Shown in pieces: positions 16,817-25,819 of a DNA stretch of 36,874 nt. The translations under genes were made by a program, and so were the position numbers. Under the pieces are notes generated by a model. The model saw only the letters and a list, made by a program, of their open reading frames with translations. It was not told the DNA's origin and made no database searches. Each line of letters opens with the position of its first letter. Positions within the stretch are counted from its first letter, which is position 1. Source of the DNA: JAWLDV01 sp046537975 (GTDB taxonomy: Bacteria > Desulfobacterota > Desulfobulbia > Desulfobulbales > SURF-16); contig JBKHJR010000024.1 of NCBI GenBank assembly GCA_046537975.1, positions 1-36,874 of the forward strand. Reading direction: 5' to 3'.

Positions 16817-17160
16817 TTATTTATTTTCAGATATCATTTAGGCCACTGATTTTCTAAAGTCTCTGACTGCCTTTTGCCTCGACTGATTATTGATCGTGAT
16901 AAAAAAACATAAGAGGCGGCTCCACTAAACTGCTTCCCATGTTGGTAACGAGGCTGTACCGGTAAAAGAGGGCCAGGAATCTATAAATTAGGTCTAAAGA
17001 ATAATCTTTTGGTAGATCTGCTGATCTGAACAACTGTTGCCTTTGAGGCGGATGGGTAGCAAGGATCGCTTAAGATGAAATTTAATTATAAAGCCTGCCC
17101 GGGCAACAAAGATACGGAAGAGTTCCATGGGGCTTTGGGTGGCGATACTAAAGACAGCCA
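16817..17160. other. 344-bp spacer between the hydrogenase structural and hyp genes
   Basis: No recognisable protease gene of the HyaD/HybD type is present here, although that would be a normal position for one. The last 86 bases hold a short open frame that overlaps the hypF start (separate entry). No clear terminator or promoter was found. Confidence 0.45.
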
Positions 17161-17164
17161 ATGA
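17075..17164 (+). CDS. possible 29-codon leader ORF overlapping the hypF start
   Basis: An ATG at 17075, preceded by AAGGA nine bases upstream, opens a 29-residue frame (starting MKFNYKACPGNKD) whose TGA stop overlaps the hypF ATG as ATGA. hypF itself has no Shine-Dalgarno sequence, so this arrangement could provide translational coupling. The peptide resembles nothing I know, and it may be fortuitous. Confidence 0.3.
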   Translation: MKFNYKACPGNKDTEEFHGALGGDTKDSQ

Positions 17165-19479
17165 GAATGGGAGCTGAACTCCAGGTCAGCGGGATTGTGC
17201 AGGGAGTCGGTTTCAGGCCTTTTATCTGCCGGTTGGCTGCTGATTATGGCTATACCGGTTTCGTGGTCAATACAGACAGTGGAGTAAAAATCCATATTGA
17301 ACAGCCTGATGATCGTTTTCAGGAATTTTTGAATGATGTCCGCAGAAAATCCCCGCCTCTGGCTCGGATAAGCGCCATAGAAAGAAAGGAGTTTGCCCCC
17401 GAGAACAGGAGAGATTTTTCGATCTTGGCCTCCAGTTCTCCGGGAAGCTCCTCTGTCGCCATTCCCCCGGATAGCAGTCTCTGCGCCCACTGCCTTCGGG
17501 AGCTTTTTGACCCGGCTGATCGCCGATATCTATATCCCTTTATTAACTGCACCGACTGCGGCCCCCGTTTTAGCATAGTGGAGAACCTACCCTATGACCG
17601 ACCTTATACTTCCATGCGGCACTTTTCCATGTGCCCGCAATGCGAGGCTGAATACAAAGACCCCCTCAGCCGCCGCTTCCATGCCCAACCGAACAGCTGC
17701 TGGCAGTGCGGGCCGGTTTTAAGCTGGTATCAGCCTGGACATGGCCTGGTTAATTGTGCTGATCCCCTTACCGAGGCTTCCCGGGCCTTGGCAGACGACC
17801 GGGTAGTGGCTATCCGAGGAGTCGGCGGGTTTCATCTGGCGGCGGATGCCTGCTCGGAGGAGGCGGTGCAAAAGGTCCGCCGGAGCAAGGCCAGGAAGGC
17901 AAAGCCCCTGGCTGTTATGTTTGCCAATCCGGAAGCGGTAAAAGGCTGCTGTCATGTCAATGCAGAGGAAGAACGCCTTCTGACCTCCTTCAGGAAACCC
18001 ATTGTTTTGCTTAGGCGGAGGAGTAGCTCGGACCTGGCTCCGGGTCTGGCCCCGGGTATTGATGAAATAGGTGTAATGCTGCCCTATGCCCCGGTTCACC
18101 ATCTCCTGTTCGCCTGTCCGGAAACGCCTGAGGCCCTGGTGATGACCAGCGCCAACCCCGGTGGAGAACCAATTTGTGCTGACAACCGGGAGGCAATGAC
18201 CAGGATTTCGGGTCTGGCTGACTTTTTCCTTTTACACAACCGAGAAATCGTCCATCCTCTGGATGATTCCGTGGCCAGAATAGTTTCAGGAAGGCGCAGG
18301 CTGATTCGCCGCAGTCGCGGCTATGTTCCTGAACCGTTTATCCTCAATCATGATTTTCCGGATGTCCTGGCCTGCGGAGGGGACCTGAAGAATACCTTCT
18401 GTTTTATAAAACAGAATAAGGCCTTTCTCAGTCAGCATATAGGAAGCCTGGCAAATCCCTGGGTATTCAGGCACTACCAGGAAAACATCCGTTCTCTTGC
18501 CGCTCTTTTCGAGGTTAATCCGAAAGCTGTAGCCTGTGATCTCCATCCTGATTATCTGAGCCGACGGCATGCCCGTTCCTGCAATCTGCCTCTGTATGAA
18601 GTCCAGCATCATCACGGACATGCCGCTGCAGTCATGGCGGAACACGGCCTGACTGAAGAGTGTCTGGCGGTGATAATGGATGGCACCGGCCTGGGACCGG
18701 ACAACACTATCTGGGGCGGGGAGATACTACTGGCGGATTACTCCGGATATCGACGTCTGGCCTGTCTCCAACCCCTGGCCATGCCGGGCGGTGACCTGGC
18801 GGCCCGGGAACTTTACAGAATGGGGTTTGCCGCCTGGTGGGCATCCCGTGATTCAGGAGGATCCGGCAGAGTTCCGCCTTCTTTGCAGGGACTTTCGGAA
18901 AAGACCAGGGATATTCTGGCCCAGATGATTGTCAAGGGAGTCAATACCCCTGAGACTTCCAGTTGCGGCCGACTTTTTGACGCAGTAACCTCCCTGTTGG
19001 GCCTGAGGGATAAAGCCGATTATGAAGGGCAGAGCGGCATGGAGCTGGAGACCTTGGCTTACAGAGTCCTGGACAGAAGAGACCGGATCTGTCTTGAACC
19101 GGCAGGGGATGATTTATTTCCCGTATTTCTTAACAACAGTGGAGCTTCTGTGATTATGGCCTCTATCCCCATGATCCGGGAATTGTTGTATTATATGGAA
19201 AACGGTTATGGAGCAGGAGAGTTGGCCCTGGCATTTCATAGCTGGCTTGTTTCTTCTGTTACCGCAGTAATCTGTCGGATCGTCGACAGTATCGGGCAAA
19301 GGCCGGTAGTCTTGAGCGGTGGATGTTTTCAAAATACCCTTCTTCTCAGAGGTCTTGAGAAAAGCCTGGAAGCCAGTAACCTGAAAGTTTACAGCCCTGA
19401 ACAGTTGCCGGCCAATGATGGGGGACTTGCCCTGGGACAGGCGGTTATTGCCGGGACCCGGCTCCGGAGACGGAATTGA
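17161..19479 (+). CDS. hypF: [NiFe] hydrogenase maturation carbamoyltransferase HypF
   Basis: HypF uses carbamoyl phosphate and ATP to load a carbamoyl group onto the C-terminal cysteine of HypE, the source of the active-site cyanide ligands. Domains are in the standard order over 772 residues: acylphosphatase (1-90, GIVQGVGFRPF), two zinc fingers (about 108-190, CAHC, CTDCGPRFS, CPQC, CWQCGP), a YrdC-like domain (about 200-380, VVAIRGVGGFHLA) and a Kae1-like domain with QHHHGHAA, MDGTGLGPDNTIWGGE and VLSGGCFQN. All key motifs are intact. It follows the cytochrome b gene by 344 bp. A leader ORF overlaps its ATG. Confidence 0.95.
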   Translation: MRMGAELQVSGIVQGVGFRPFICRLAADYGYTGFVVNTDSGVKIHIEQPDDRFQEFLNDVRRKSPPLARISAIERKEFAPENRRDFSILASSSPGSSSVAIPPDSSLCAHCLRELFDPADRRYLYPFINCTDCGPRFSIVENLPYDRPYTSMRHFSMCPQCEAEYKDPLSRRFHAQPNSCWQCGPVLSWYQPGHGLVNCADPLTEASRALADDRVVAIRGVGGFHLAADACSEEAVQKVRRSKARKAKPLAVMFANPEAVKGCCHVNAEEERLLTSFRKPIVLLRRRSSSDLAPGLAPGIDEIGVMLPYAPVHHLLFACPETPEALVMTSANPGGEPICADNREAMTRISGLADFFLLHNREIVHPLDDSVARIVSGRRRLIRRSRGYVPEPFILNHDFPDVLACGGDLKNTFCFIKQNKAFLSQHIGSLANPWVFRHYQENIRSLAALFEVNPKAVACDLHPDYLSRRHARSCNLPLYEVQHHHGHAAAVMAEHGLTEECLAVIMDGTGLGPDNTIWGGEILLADYSGYRRLACLQPLAMPGGDLAARELYRMGFAAWWASRDSGGSGRVPPSLQGLSEKTRDILAQMIVKGVNTPETSSCGRLFDAVTSLLGLRDKADYEGQSGMELETLAYRVLDRRDRICLEPAGDDLFPVFLNNSGASVIMASIPMIRELLYYMENGYGAGELALAFHSWLVSSVTAVICRIVDSIGQRPVVLSGGCFQNTLLLRGLEKSLEASNLKVYSPEQLPANDGGLALGQAVIAGTRLRRRN

Positions 19480-19568
19480 AAGCCGTTTGGGTCATTGCTC
19501 TAAGTCTTTCCGGGGACGTCAAAGGCAGAACTGAAAACTTGGAATTTAAACCGGACTTGTCTGCAAGG

Positions 19569-19597
19569 TTGCCATGGGTCAGCACTCAAGGTATAAT
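19569..19597 (+). promoter_or_regulatory. sigma70-type promoter upstream of hypC
   Basis: TTGCCA (19569-19574; five of six to TTGACA) is followed after exactly 17 bp by a perfect TATAAT (19592-19597). It lies in the 242-bp gap after hypF and would start a transcript of hypC-hypD-hypE with a leader of about 118 nt. Confidence 0.6.
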
Positions 19598-19721
19598 AAG
19601 CTCGGTTCAAGTGCTTATCTTCTGATTTTGTTATCCGAATCTTAAAGTCCGTGGCCTATAAAATAGTTTTTTGCTGAATCTTTTATCCTTGATTTTTAAT
19701 CTCTTATAGTTAGGGGATGAT

Positions 19722-19970
19722 ATGTGTCTGGCAGTTCCCATGCAGGTTATTGAAACAGAAGGGGAGGAAGGGGATTTTACCATACCTGCCAAAGCTGTAG
19801 TGGAGGGAGGGGGGATACGAAAGGAGGTGCGGCTCGATATAATTGACCGCTGGCCCCAGGAGGGAGAATATGTCATTGTCCATGCCGGTTTCGCCATTCA
19901 TGCCCTGACCTCTGAAGAGGCCCAAGAAAGCCTTCGGCTTCTGCAACAGCTAATAGAGACCACGGATTAG
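19722..19970 (+). CDS. hypC: hydrogenase maturation chaperone HypC
   Basis: HypC works with HypD to assemble the Fe(CN)2CO group and deliver it to the hydrogenase large subunit. The 82-residue protein begins MCLAVPMQV; the Cys after the initiator Met is the functional Fe-binding residue. The VEGGGIRKEVRLDII strand and the VIVHAGFAIHAL segment are typical of the family. AGGGG precedes the ATG. hypD begins 23 bp after its stop. Confidence 0.94.
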   Translation: MCLAVPMQVIETEGEEGDFTIPAKAVVEGGGIRKEVRLDIIDRWPQEGEYVIVHAGFAIHALTSEEAQESLRLLQQLIETTD

Positions 19971-19993
19971 CGTGGACTCAGAGTTGTATCCAT

Positions 19994-21091
19994 ATGGAGA
20001 TTAACGAAGTTTTAGCGAAGTTCAGTGATTCCGCCCTAATCAGTAATCTCCTCGAGGAACTGAAAAAGGGGGGGGCGATTTCCTCCCTGCGGATAATGGA
20101 AGTCTGCGGCACCCATACCATGGCTGTCTGCCGCCACGGTCTCCGCAGCCTTCTGCCGGAGACAATTGACCTGATAGCCGGGCCCGGCTGTCCGGTATGT
20201 GTCACTCCCGCTTCTCATATAGATTCTTTTATTGATATAGCCCGGCATGAAGGGGTCAGAGTGGCAACCTTCGGTGATCTCTACCGGGTTCCGGGCTCCG
20301 GGGAATCTCTTGCCCGGGCTTCGGCAGGCGGAGGGAAAGTCGAAATCGTCTACTCCCCCATGGACGCCCTAAAGATTGCCAAAGACAATCCTGCCGAGCT
20401 TATCGTCTTCCTGGGAGTGGGCTTCGAAACCACTATTCCCGGCGTGGCAGCTACTATTCAGGAGGCCGCCCGGAATGAAATTGAAAATTTTGCTGTTTTT
20501 TCAGCCCACAAGCTTATGCCTCCCGCCTTGGAGATCCTGTTTTCCGATCCATCCCTGGAGATTGACGGACTCCTCTGTCCCGGCCATGTGAGTGCGATTA
20601 TAGGGACTTCCGCCTATGATCCGTTGGTTGACAAGTATAATTTGCCCTGTGTGGTTGCCGGTTTTGAACCGGCTGATATCCTGCAGGGAATAATTATGTT
20701 GGCTCGCCAGAAACGTGGTCGCCGGGCTGAAGTGGAAAATGCTTATCCCAGGGCGGTGAGCCGGGAGGGGAACAAACGGGCTCTGGCCATGCTTGATTCC
20801 GTATTCCGGGTTTGCGATACCTCCTGGCGGGGTCTGGGGGTCATTCCGGCAAGCGGAATGGCAATTCGGCCCGAGTTTGATTTTTATAATGCCGAGAAAA
20901 GATTGGACCTGACCATTAAGGAGGTGGATGAGCCGCCGGGTTGTCTTTGCGGCTCCATTCTCAAAGGTGTCTGTACTCCCCCGGACTGTCCTTTATTCGG
21001 TCGCAGCTGCACTCCGGTGAGTCCGGTTGGCCCGTGCATGGTATCAAGTGAGGGGAGTTGCGCCGCTTTTTATCGTTACGGCGGGTATTAA
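19994..21091 (+). CDS. hypD: hydrogenase maturation protein HypD
   Basis: HypD is the Fe-S scaffold on which the Fe(CN)2CO unit is built with HypC and HypE. The 365-residue sequence has MEVCGTHTM, GPGCPVCVTP, the GVGFETT segment, and a cysteine-rich C-terminal region (CLCGSILKG, CPLF) that binds the [4Fe-4S] cluster. Length is standard. There is little Shine-Dalgarno signal before the ATG, so translation may be coupled to hypC 23 bp upstream. Confidence 0.95.
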   Translation: MEINEVLAKFSDSALISNLLEELKKGGAISSLRIMEVCGTHTMAVCRHGLRSLLPETIDLIAGPGCPVCVTPASHIDSFIDIARHEGVRVATFGDLYRVPGSGESLARASAGGGKVEIVYSPMDALKIAKDNPAELIVFLGVGFETTIPGVAATIQEAARNEIENFAVFSAHKLMPPALEILFSDPSLEIDGLLCPGHVSAIIGTSAYDPLVDKYNLPCVVAGFEPADILQGIIMLARQKRGRRAEVENAYPRAVSREGNKRALAMLDSVFRVCDTSWRGLGVIPASGMAIRPEFDFYNAEKRLDLTIKEVDEPPGCLCGSILKGVCTPPDCPLFGRSCTPVSPVGPCMVSSEGSCAAFYRYGGY

Positions 21092-21149
21092 GGAGTGGAT
21101 AAGGGAAAGTGAAACTAAGAGCTCTAAGCTCGAATCCGGGAACTGATTA

Positions 21150-22163
21150 ATGAATAAAGATACCATCCTTCTTGATCATGGCAGCGGCGGTCTTGCCAGC
21201 CAGGAGTTGATCCGTGATCTTCTTTTGAAATATCTGGACAATCCCGTTATTAGGAACTTGGAAGACAGTGCCGTTGTCGGGGAAATAGAGGGCCGGATAG
21301 TTTTTACCACTGATAGTTACGTGATTGATCCACCCTTTTTCCCGGGAGGGAATATAGGCAGCCTGGCCGTACACGGTACGATTAATGATCTGGCCATGAA
21401 AGGGGCTGTTCCCATATGCTTAAGTCTGGGCCTTATCCTCGAGGAAGGGCTCGCTGTTTCTGACTTGGAAGTAATCGTGTCTTCAATAGCCCGGTCTTGC
21501 AGCCGGGCAGAAGTCGTGGTTGCCACCGGGGACACCAAGGTGGTTCCCAGGGGAAAAGGCGACGGTATTTTTATCAATACTTCAGGTATAGGCTCTGTTC
21601 CTTTCGGCCTTGAAATTTCTGCCTCCCGGGCCAAAGCAGGGGATAAGGTCATTCTTTCCGGCACAATGGCCGATCACGGTATATCCATCCTGACCCGGCG
21701 GGAAGGGCTTAATCTGGAGGGGAATCTGGCCAGCGACAGCATGTCCCTGCATTTTTTGGTCAAAGAGCTATGTGATACTCTGGGTGGAGAAATTCATACT
21801 CTTAGGGATCCGACCCGGGGCGGGGTGGCTACTTCTTTATGTGAAATTGCTGAAAGCAGCGGGACAGGGATCAGTATTGAAGAAAAATGCCTGCCGGTAA
21901 GCCCTGAAGTAGGCTATGCCTGTGAGATTCTCGGCCTGGATCCTTTATATCTTGCCAATGAAGGGAAATGTCTGGTAATAGTAGAAGATAAATCTGTTGA
22001 TGAAGCCCTGAAGATTATGCGCAGCCGCCCTGAGGGCAGGGATGCCGCGGTTATAGGTTCGGTAACGGCAGGACCTTCAGGAACGGTGGAAATGGTGACG
22101 CGGATAGGGGGCAGGCGTCTTATAACACCCCTTGCCGGAGAGCCTTTACCCAGAATATGTTGA
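21150..22163 (+). CDS. hypE: hydrogenase maturation dehydratase HypE
   Basis: HypE dehydrates its carbamoylated C-terminal cysteine to a thiocyanate, giving the cyanide ligand. The 337-residue protein has the N-terminal DHGSGG motif, the FTTDSYV segment, GDTKVV, DPTRGGVA, and the required C-terminal PRIC ending in the acceptor cysteine. It closes the hypC-hypD-hypE run. hypA and hypB, the nickel-insertion genes, are not in the window and must lie elsewhere if the hydrogenase is active. Confidence 0.95.
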   Translation: MNKDTILLDHGSGGLASQELIRDLLLKYLDNPVIRNLEDSAVVGEIEGRIVFTTDSYVIDPPFFPGGNIGSLAVHGTINDLAMKGAVPICLSLGLILEEGLAVSDLEVIVSSIARSCSRAEVVVATGDTKVVPRGKGDGIFINTSGIGSVPFGLEISASRAKAGDKVILSGTMADHGISILTRREGLNLEGNLASDSMSLHFLVKELCDTLGGEIHTLRDPTRGGVATSLCEIAESSGTGISIEEKCLPVSPEVGYACEILGLDPLYLANEGKCLVIVEDKSVDEALKIMRSRPEGRDAAVIGSVTAGPSGTVEMVTRIGGRRLITPLAGEPLPRIC

Positions 22164-22294
22164 AAAATAAAATACCAAGGATGAGGTGCTGAACTACCTG
22201 TGGAAACCGGATAGTTTAAGGTTAAGAGTTGAATTTATAGAGCCTGACCTTACCACCTCTAAAATCTGAAATTAAAAACCTGAAATTTTAAACA

Positions 22295-24511
22295 ATGGCT
22301 CAGTCCAGTAAAAAACAATCCAAACAGCAGACCTCCTTGAGATCAACTGTCAAAGATCAGTCAGGTGCAGGTAAGACCAAGATCGGGGAAATCCTGCGCA
22401 AGGAAGGCCAGATCCTTACCAGGCAGATGGAGGAAGCTAAGAAGATCCAGAAAAAGACCGGACAACGGTTAAGTACCATTCTGGTTCAGCAGGGACATAT
22501 AGATGAAGATACGGTTGTCAAGGTGTTGAGCCGTCATCACAACTACAAGATCGTGGATCTTTCCAAGGAACCTCCCAATTCCCAAGTTTTCAAGGCCGTC
22601 CCCTATGAAACGGTTAAAAAGTACTGCTCCCTGCCTCTTCGGATAAAAGATGATGTTCTGCACATCACCATGGCTGAACCCACCGATACTTCCGCAGTGG
22701 AAGAGCTTCAGACGGAATTGAAAATGACATTGTCAGTGGGGGTTTCCACTGAAAGAGAGATTCTGGAGGCCTATAAAAAATATTATAAGATTAGTGATGA
22801 GGAATATCAAAAGCTTGTCGGAGGAGGGGGTGGAGGTGAAGTAGAGGAAGAAGAGGAGATAACCAATATCGATGATTTTGGTTCTCTGGCCTCGGAAGCA
22901 GCGGAGGAGGTTGCTATTGAGGTTGAGGGGGCTGAAGAGGACGCGGAAGAGTTTTCTTTTGGTGACGCTCCTATAATCAAACTGGTCAATGGCATCCTGG
23001 TCAAGGCGGTTAAAGATGAGGTGAGCGATATCCATATTGAACCCTATGAAAAGAATCTCCAGGTACGCTATCGTTTGGACGGCGCTCTTTTCCGGGCCAT
23101 GAATCTGCCTCTCTCCATAAAAAATGCTTTGATCTCCAGGATCAAGATCCTGGCTGATCTGGACATAACTGAACGTCGTGTCCCCCAGGACGGCAGGATC
23201 AAGATGAAGGTGGGCAAAACCAAAATGGTGGATTTCCGGGTTTCTACTTTGCCCACACTTTGGGGGGAAAGCATGGTCCTCCGGATTCTGGACAAAAGTT
23301 CTCTTAATGTTGATCTGACTAAGCTGGGTTTTGAAGATGAGACTTATGCCGCCTTGAAACGGTCAATTAATAAGCCTCAGGGATTGATTCTGGTTACCGG
23401 CCCCACCGGCAGCGGTAAGACCGTCACTCTTTACTCGGCCCTTAACTCTCTTAATACCGAAGACAATAAACTTCTCACTGCTGAAGATCCGGTGGAGTTT
23501 AACTTCAAGGGCATTAACCAGGTCAACGTTCGTGATGAAGTGGGAATGACTTTTGCCGCGGCCCTGAAAGCTTTTCTCCGTCAGGATCCCGATATAATCA
23601 TGGTCGGGGAAATCAGGGACCTGGAGACAGCCGAGATTGCCATTAAGGCGGCAATGACCGGTCATCTGGTTTTTTCCACCTTGCATACTAATGACAGTCC
23701 CGCCACAATAGGTCGTCTGATTGATATAGGGGTCCCTTCTTACATGCTTTCCGCCTCCCTCAGCATGGTTCAATCCCAGAGGTTGGGAAGAAGGCTCTGT
23801 CCCGAGTGCAGTCAACCCATTACTCTTCCGGACAAAGAGGAATTACTCAGCTACGGTTTTGAGGAGAAAGAACTGGAGGGACTTACTCTGTATGGCCCGG
23901 TAGGGTGTACAAAATGCCGTGGAACCGGATATAAGGGCAGGGTTGGATTCTTTGAATTGATGGAGGTCACGGATGAAGTGGCCAAGGCTATTAATGCCGA
24001 AGTTCCTGAGGATCAGCTCAGGAAGGTGGCGATTAAAGAGGGGATGGTACCGCTGCGTAATGCTGCGATCCAAAAAGCCATCAAGGGAGTGACCAGCCTT
24101 GACGAGGTCTTGAAGAGGACCACGATTACTGAAGAGAGTCTGCCTGCCTATCTGATTAATCCTGATATGGAACAGTATGAGGACGGTGATGTCATTATTC
24201 ACCAGGGTAATCAGGATATAGATTTCTTTCAGCTCATTCATGGGACTTTGATGGTAGTGAGGGATGGTAATAAAATAGCGGAGATTACCGAGCCCAATGA
24301 ATACTTTGGTGAGATGTCCGCTATTTCAGGAGAGGCTCGGTCTGCATCCATTATATCCAAGGGGCGTTCTCGGATAAAAAGGTACCCTGGCGATAAGATG
24401 ATGGAAATTATAGAAAAACACCCCAAGGTGGCCAAACATCTGTTCAAGACACTGGTCAATCGTCTCTCTCAGTCCAATCAGGTGCTGATCAATCTCGCTA
24501 AAAGAAAATAA
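22295..24511 (+). CDS. pilB: PilB-type pilus assembly ATPase with C-terminal cyclic-nucleotide-binding domain
   Basis: The 738-residue protein drives type IV pilus extension. Residues 27-165 form an MshEN-type domain with two motif copies (KIGEILRKEGQI at 29-40 and RLSTILVQQGHI at 58-69); this domain binds c-di-GMP in some relatives. A glycine run and acidic linker (176-225) follow. The ATPase core has Walker A GPTGSGKT (369-376), EDPVEF, Walker B DPDIIMVGE (431-439), TGHLVFSTLHT and zinc pairs CPEC (502) and CTKC (538). Ordinary PilB ends near residue 610. Here about 110 more residues form a Crp-type domain with the phosphate-binding cassette FGEMSAISGEARSAS (671-685). No Shine-Dalgarno sequence is obvious at the ATG. 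Confidence 0.9.
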   Translation: MAQSSKKQSKQQTSLRSTVKDQSGAGKTKIGEILRKEGQILTRQMEEAKKIQKKTGQRLSTILVQQGHIDEDTVVKVLSRHHNYKIVDLSKEPPNSQVFKAVPYETVKKYCSLPLRIKDDVLHITMAEPTDTSAVEELQTELKMTLSVGVSTEREILEAYKKYYKISDEEYQKLVGGGGGGEVEEEEEITNIDDFGSLASEAAEEVAIEVEGAEEDAEEFSFGDAPIIKLVNGILVKAVKDEVSDIHIEPYEKNLQVRYRLDGALFRAMNLPLSIKNALISRIKILADLDITERRVPQDGRIKMKVGKTKMVDFRVSTLPTLWGESMVLRILDKSSLNVDLTKLGFEDETYAALKRSINKPQGLILVTGPTGSGKTVTLYSALNSLNTEDNKLLTAEDPVEFNFKGINQVNVRDEVGMTFAAALKAFLRQDPDIIMVGEIRDLETAEIAIKAAMTGHLVFSTLHTNDSPATIGRLIDIGVPSYMLSASLSMVQSQRLGRRLCPECSQPITLPDKEELLSYGFEEKELEGLTLYGPVGCTKCRGTGYKGRVGFFELMEVTDEVAKAINAEVPEDQLRKVAIKEGMVPLRNAAIQKAIKGVTSLDEVLKRTTITEESLPAYLINPDMEQYEDGDVIIHQGNQDIDFFQLIHGTLMVVRDGNKIAEITEPNEYFGEMSAISGEARSASIISKGRSRIKRYPGDKMMEIIEKHPKVAKHLFKTLVNRLSQSNQVLINLAKRK

Positions 24512-24911
24512 GCCCTCCAAGTTTACGGTTTATTATTTACAGATTGTGGCCATGGTCTATAGGTTGCTGAATTAAGATTTAAAGTTACGCTCTTCGTCTA
24601 CCGGGGCAACGCCTATGCCTCCCCATATATTTTTCATTTATTTAAAGGATAAACATATACTTCGGGATGCAACCCGGCAAACGCAAGCTGAAAACTTGCA
24701 GACTGTGATATTTTTGTGCTAATAATCTATTGCAAAACGATGAAAATTTTTATAAATTGTAAGATTGTGTCCTAATTTTGAAATAATATATCCGGCTGAA
24801 TTCTATTGTTATTTTATGTAGTTTATTTTCTTATTGATTATCCTTATCAGTTCCGCCGAGATGTTGAGATTGAGAATATTGAATATAAAAAATACGGCCT
24901 AAGGAGAACTT
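24512..24911. other. 400-bp spacer between pilB and the folD operon
   Basis: No gene is supported. The segment 24595-24715 is GC-richer and could fold (a GCAAG/CTTGC stem near 24681-24696), but it matches no riboswitch I can confirm. Promoter-like pieces include TTGCAA (24730-24735) near TATAAA (24751), with a poor 15-bp spacer. The Wood-Ljungdahl operon promoter is probably within this gap. Confidence 0.4.
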
Positions 24912-25793
24912 ATGAGTGCGAAAATTATCAGTGGCAAGGAAAACGCTCAGGTAATAAGGGAAGAACTGAAAAAAGAAGTCGACGAACTCAGGGAGAAGGG
25001 AGTTGTTCCCGGTCTGGTAACTATCCTGGTAGGAGAGGATCCTGCTTCCCAGTCTTATGTTAACGCCAAGAACAAAACCGCTCACAATCTGGGAATCAAT
25101 TCAGAACAGATCAATCTGGATGAAAGTACCAGTGAGCAGGATCTGCTTGCTTTGGTAGAAAAATATAACAACGATGACAAGGTCAACGGCATTCTAGTGC
25201 AGCTTCCCCTTCCCAAACATATTGATGATGGCAAGGTGCTTAATGCCATAGATCCGGATAAGGACGTGGATGGTTTTCATCCTGAAAATGTCGGTAGAAT
25301 GGTTTTAGGAGAACAGTGCTTCCTGCCTTGTACGCCCCACGGTATTCTTGAACTCCTTTCCAGAGGGGGCGTGGAAACCAGCGGAGCTGAAGTGGTGGTT
25401 ATAGGCAGAAGCAATATAGTCGGTAAGCCCATAACCAACCTCATGCTTCAGAAAAGAAAAGGTGGAAACGCCACGGTTACCATCTGTCATACCGGGACCA
25501 AGGACATGGCTGCTCATACCAAGAGAGCGGATATAGTTGTAGTAGCTGCCGGGGTGCCCAAGATGCTTACTGCAGATATGGTCAAAGAAGGTGTGGTAGT
25601 TATTGATGTGGGAGTTAACCGGATGGGCATGACCGATGAAGGAAAAGCAATTTTGGCCGGTGATGCCGATTTTGATTCTATTAAAGAAAAGGCCGCAGCC
25701 ATCACTCCGGTACCAGGTGGAGTCGGCCCGATGACTATTACAATGTTGATGAAGAACACTGTTCAGTCCGCGCGCCAGGCTGCTGGATTGTAA
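24912..25793 (+). CDS. folD: methylene-THF dehydrogenase / methenyl-THF cyclohydrolase
   Basis: FolD interconverts formyl-, methenyl- and methylene-tetrahydrofolate in the methyl branch of the Wood-Ljungdahl pathway. The 293-residue protein has the catalytic YVNAKNK segment, VQLPLP, DVDGFHPENVGRM, the dinucleotide motif VIGRSNIVGKP and the PVPGGVGPMT signature. AAGGAG precedes the ATG at a good distance. cooS follows 26 bp after the stop, placing folD at the head of the CODH/ACS gene run. Confidence 0.96.
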   Translation: MSAKIISGKENAQVIREELKKEVDELREKGVVPGLVTILVGEDPASQSYVNAKNKTAHNLGINSEQINLDESTSEQDLLALVEKYNNDDKVNGILVQLPLPKHIDDGKVLNAIDPDKDVDGFHPENVGRMVLGEQCFLPCTPHGILELLSRGGVETSGAEVVVIGRSNIVGKPITNLMLQKRKGGNATVTICHTGTKDMAAHTKRADIVVVAAGVPKMLTADMVKEGVVVIDVGVNRMGMTDEGKAILAGDADFDSIKEKAAAITPVPGGVGPMTITMLMKNTVQSARQAAGL

Positions 25794-25819
25794 GAGTTTT
25801 GTAATCGAGGAGATCTATC

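Noticed and set aside
24672..24715. GGCAAAC followed by a GCAAG/CTTGC stem, resembling a c-di-GMP-I (GEMM) riboswitch
   Set aside because: The required conserved segment after the first stem (GACGCAAAGC) and the second stem core are not present, so only the short GGCAAAC matches.
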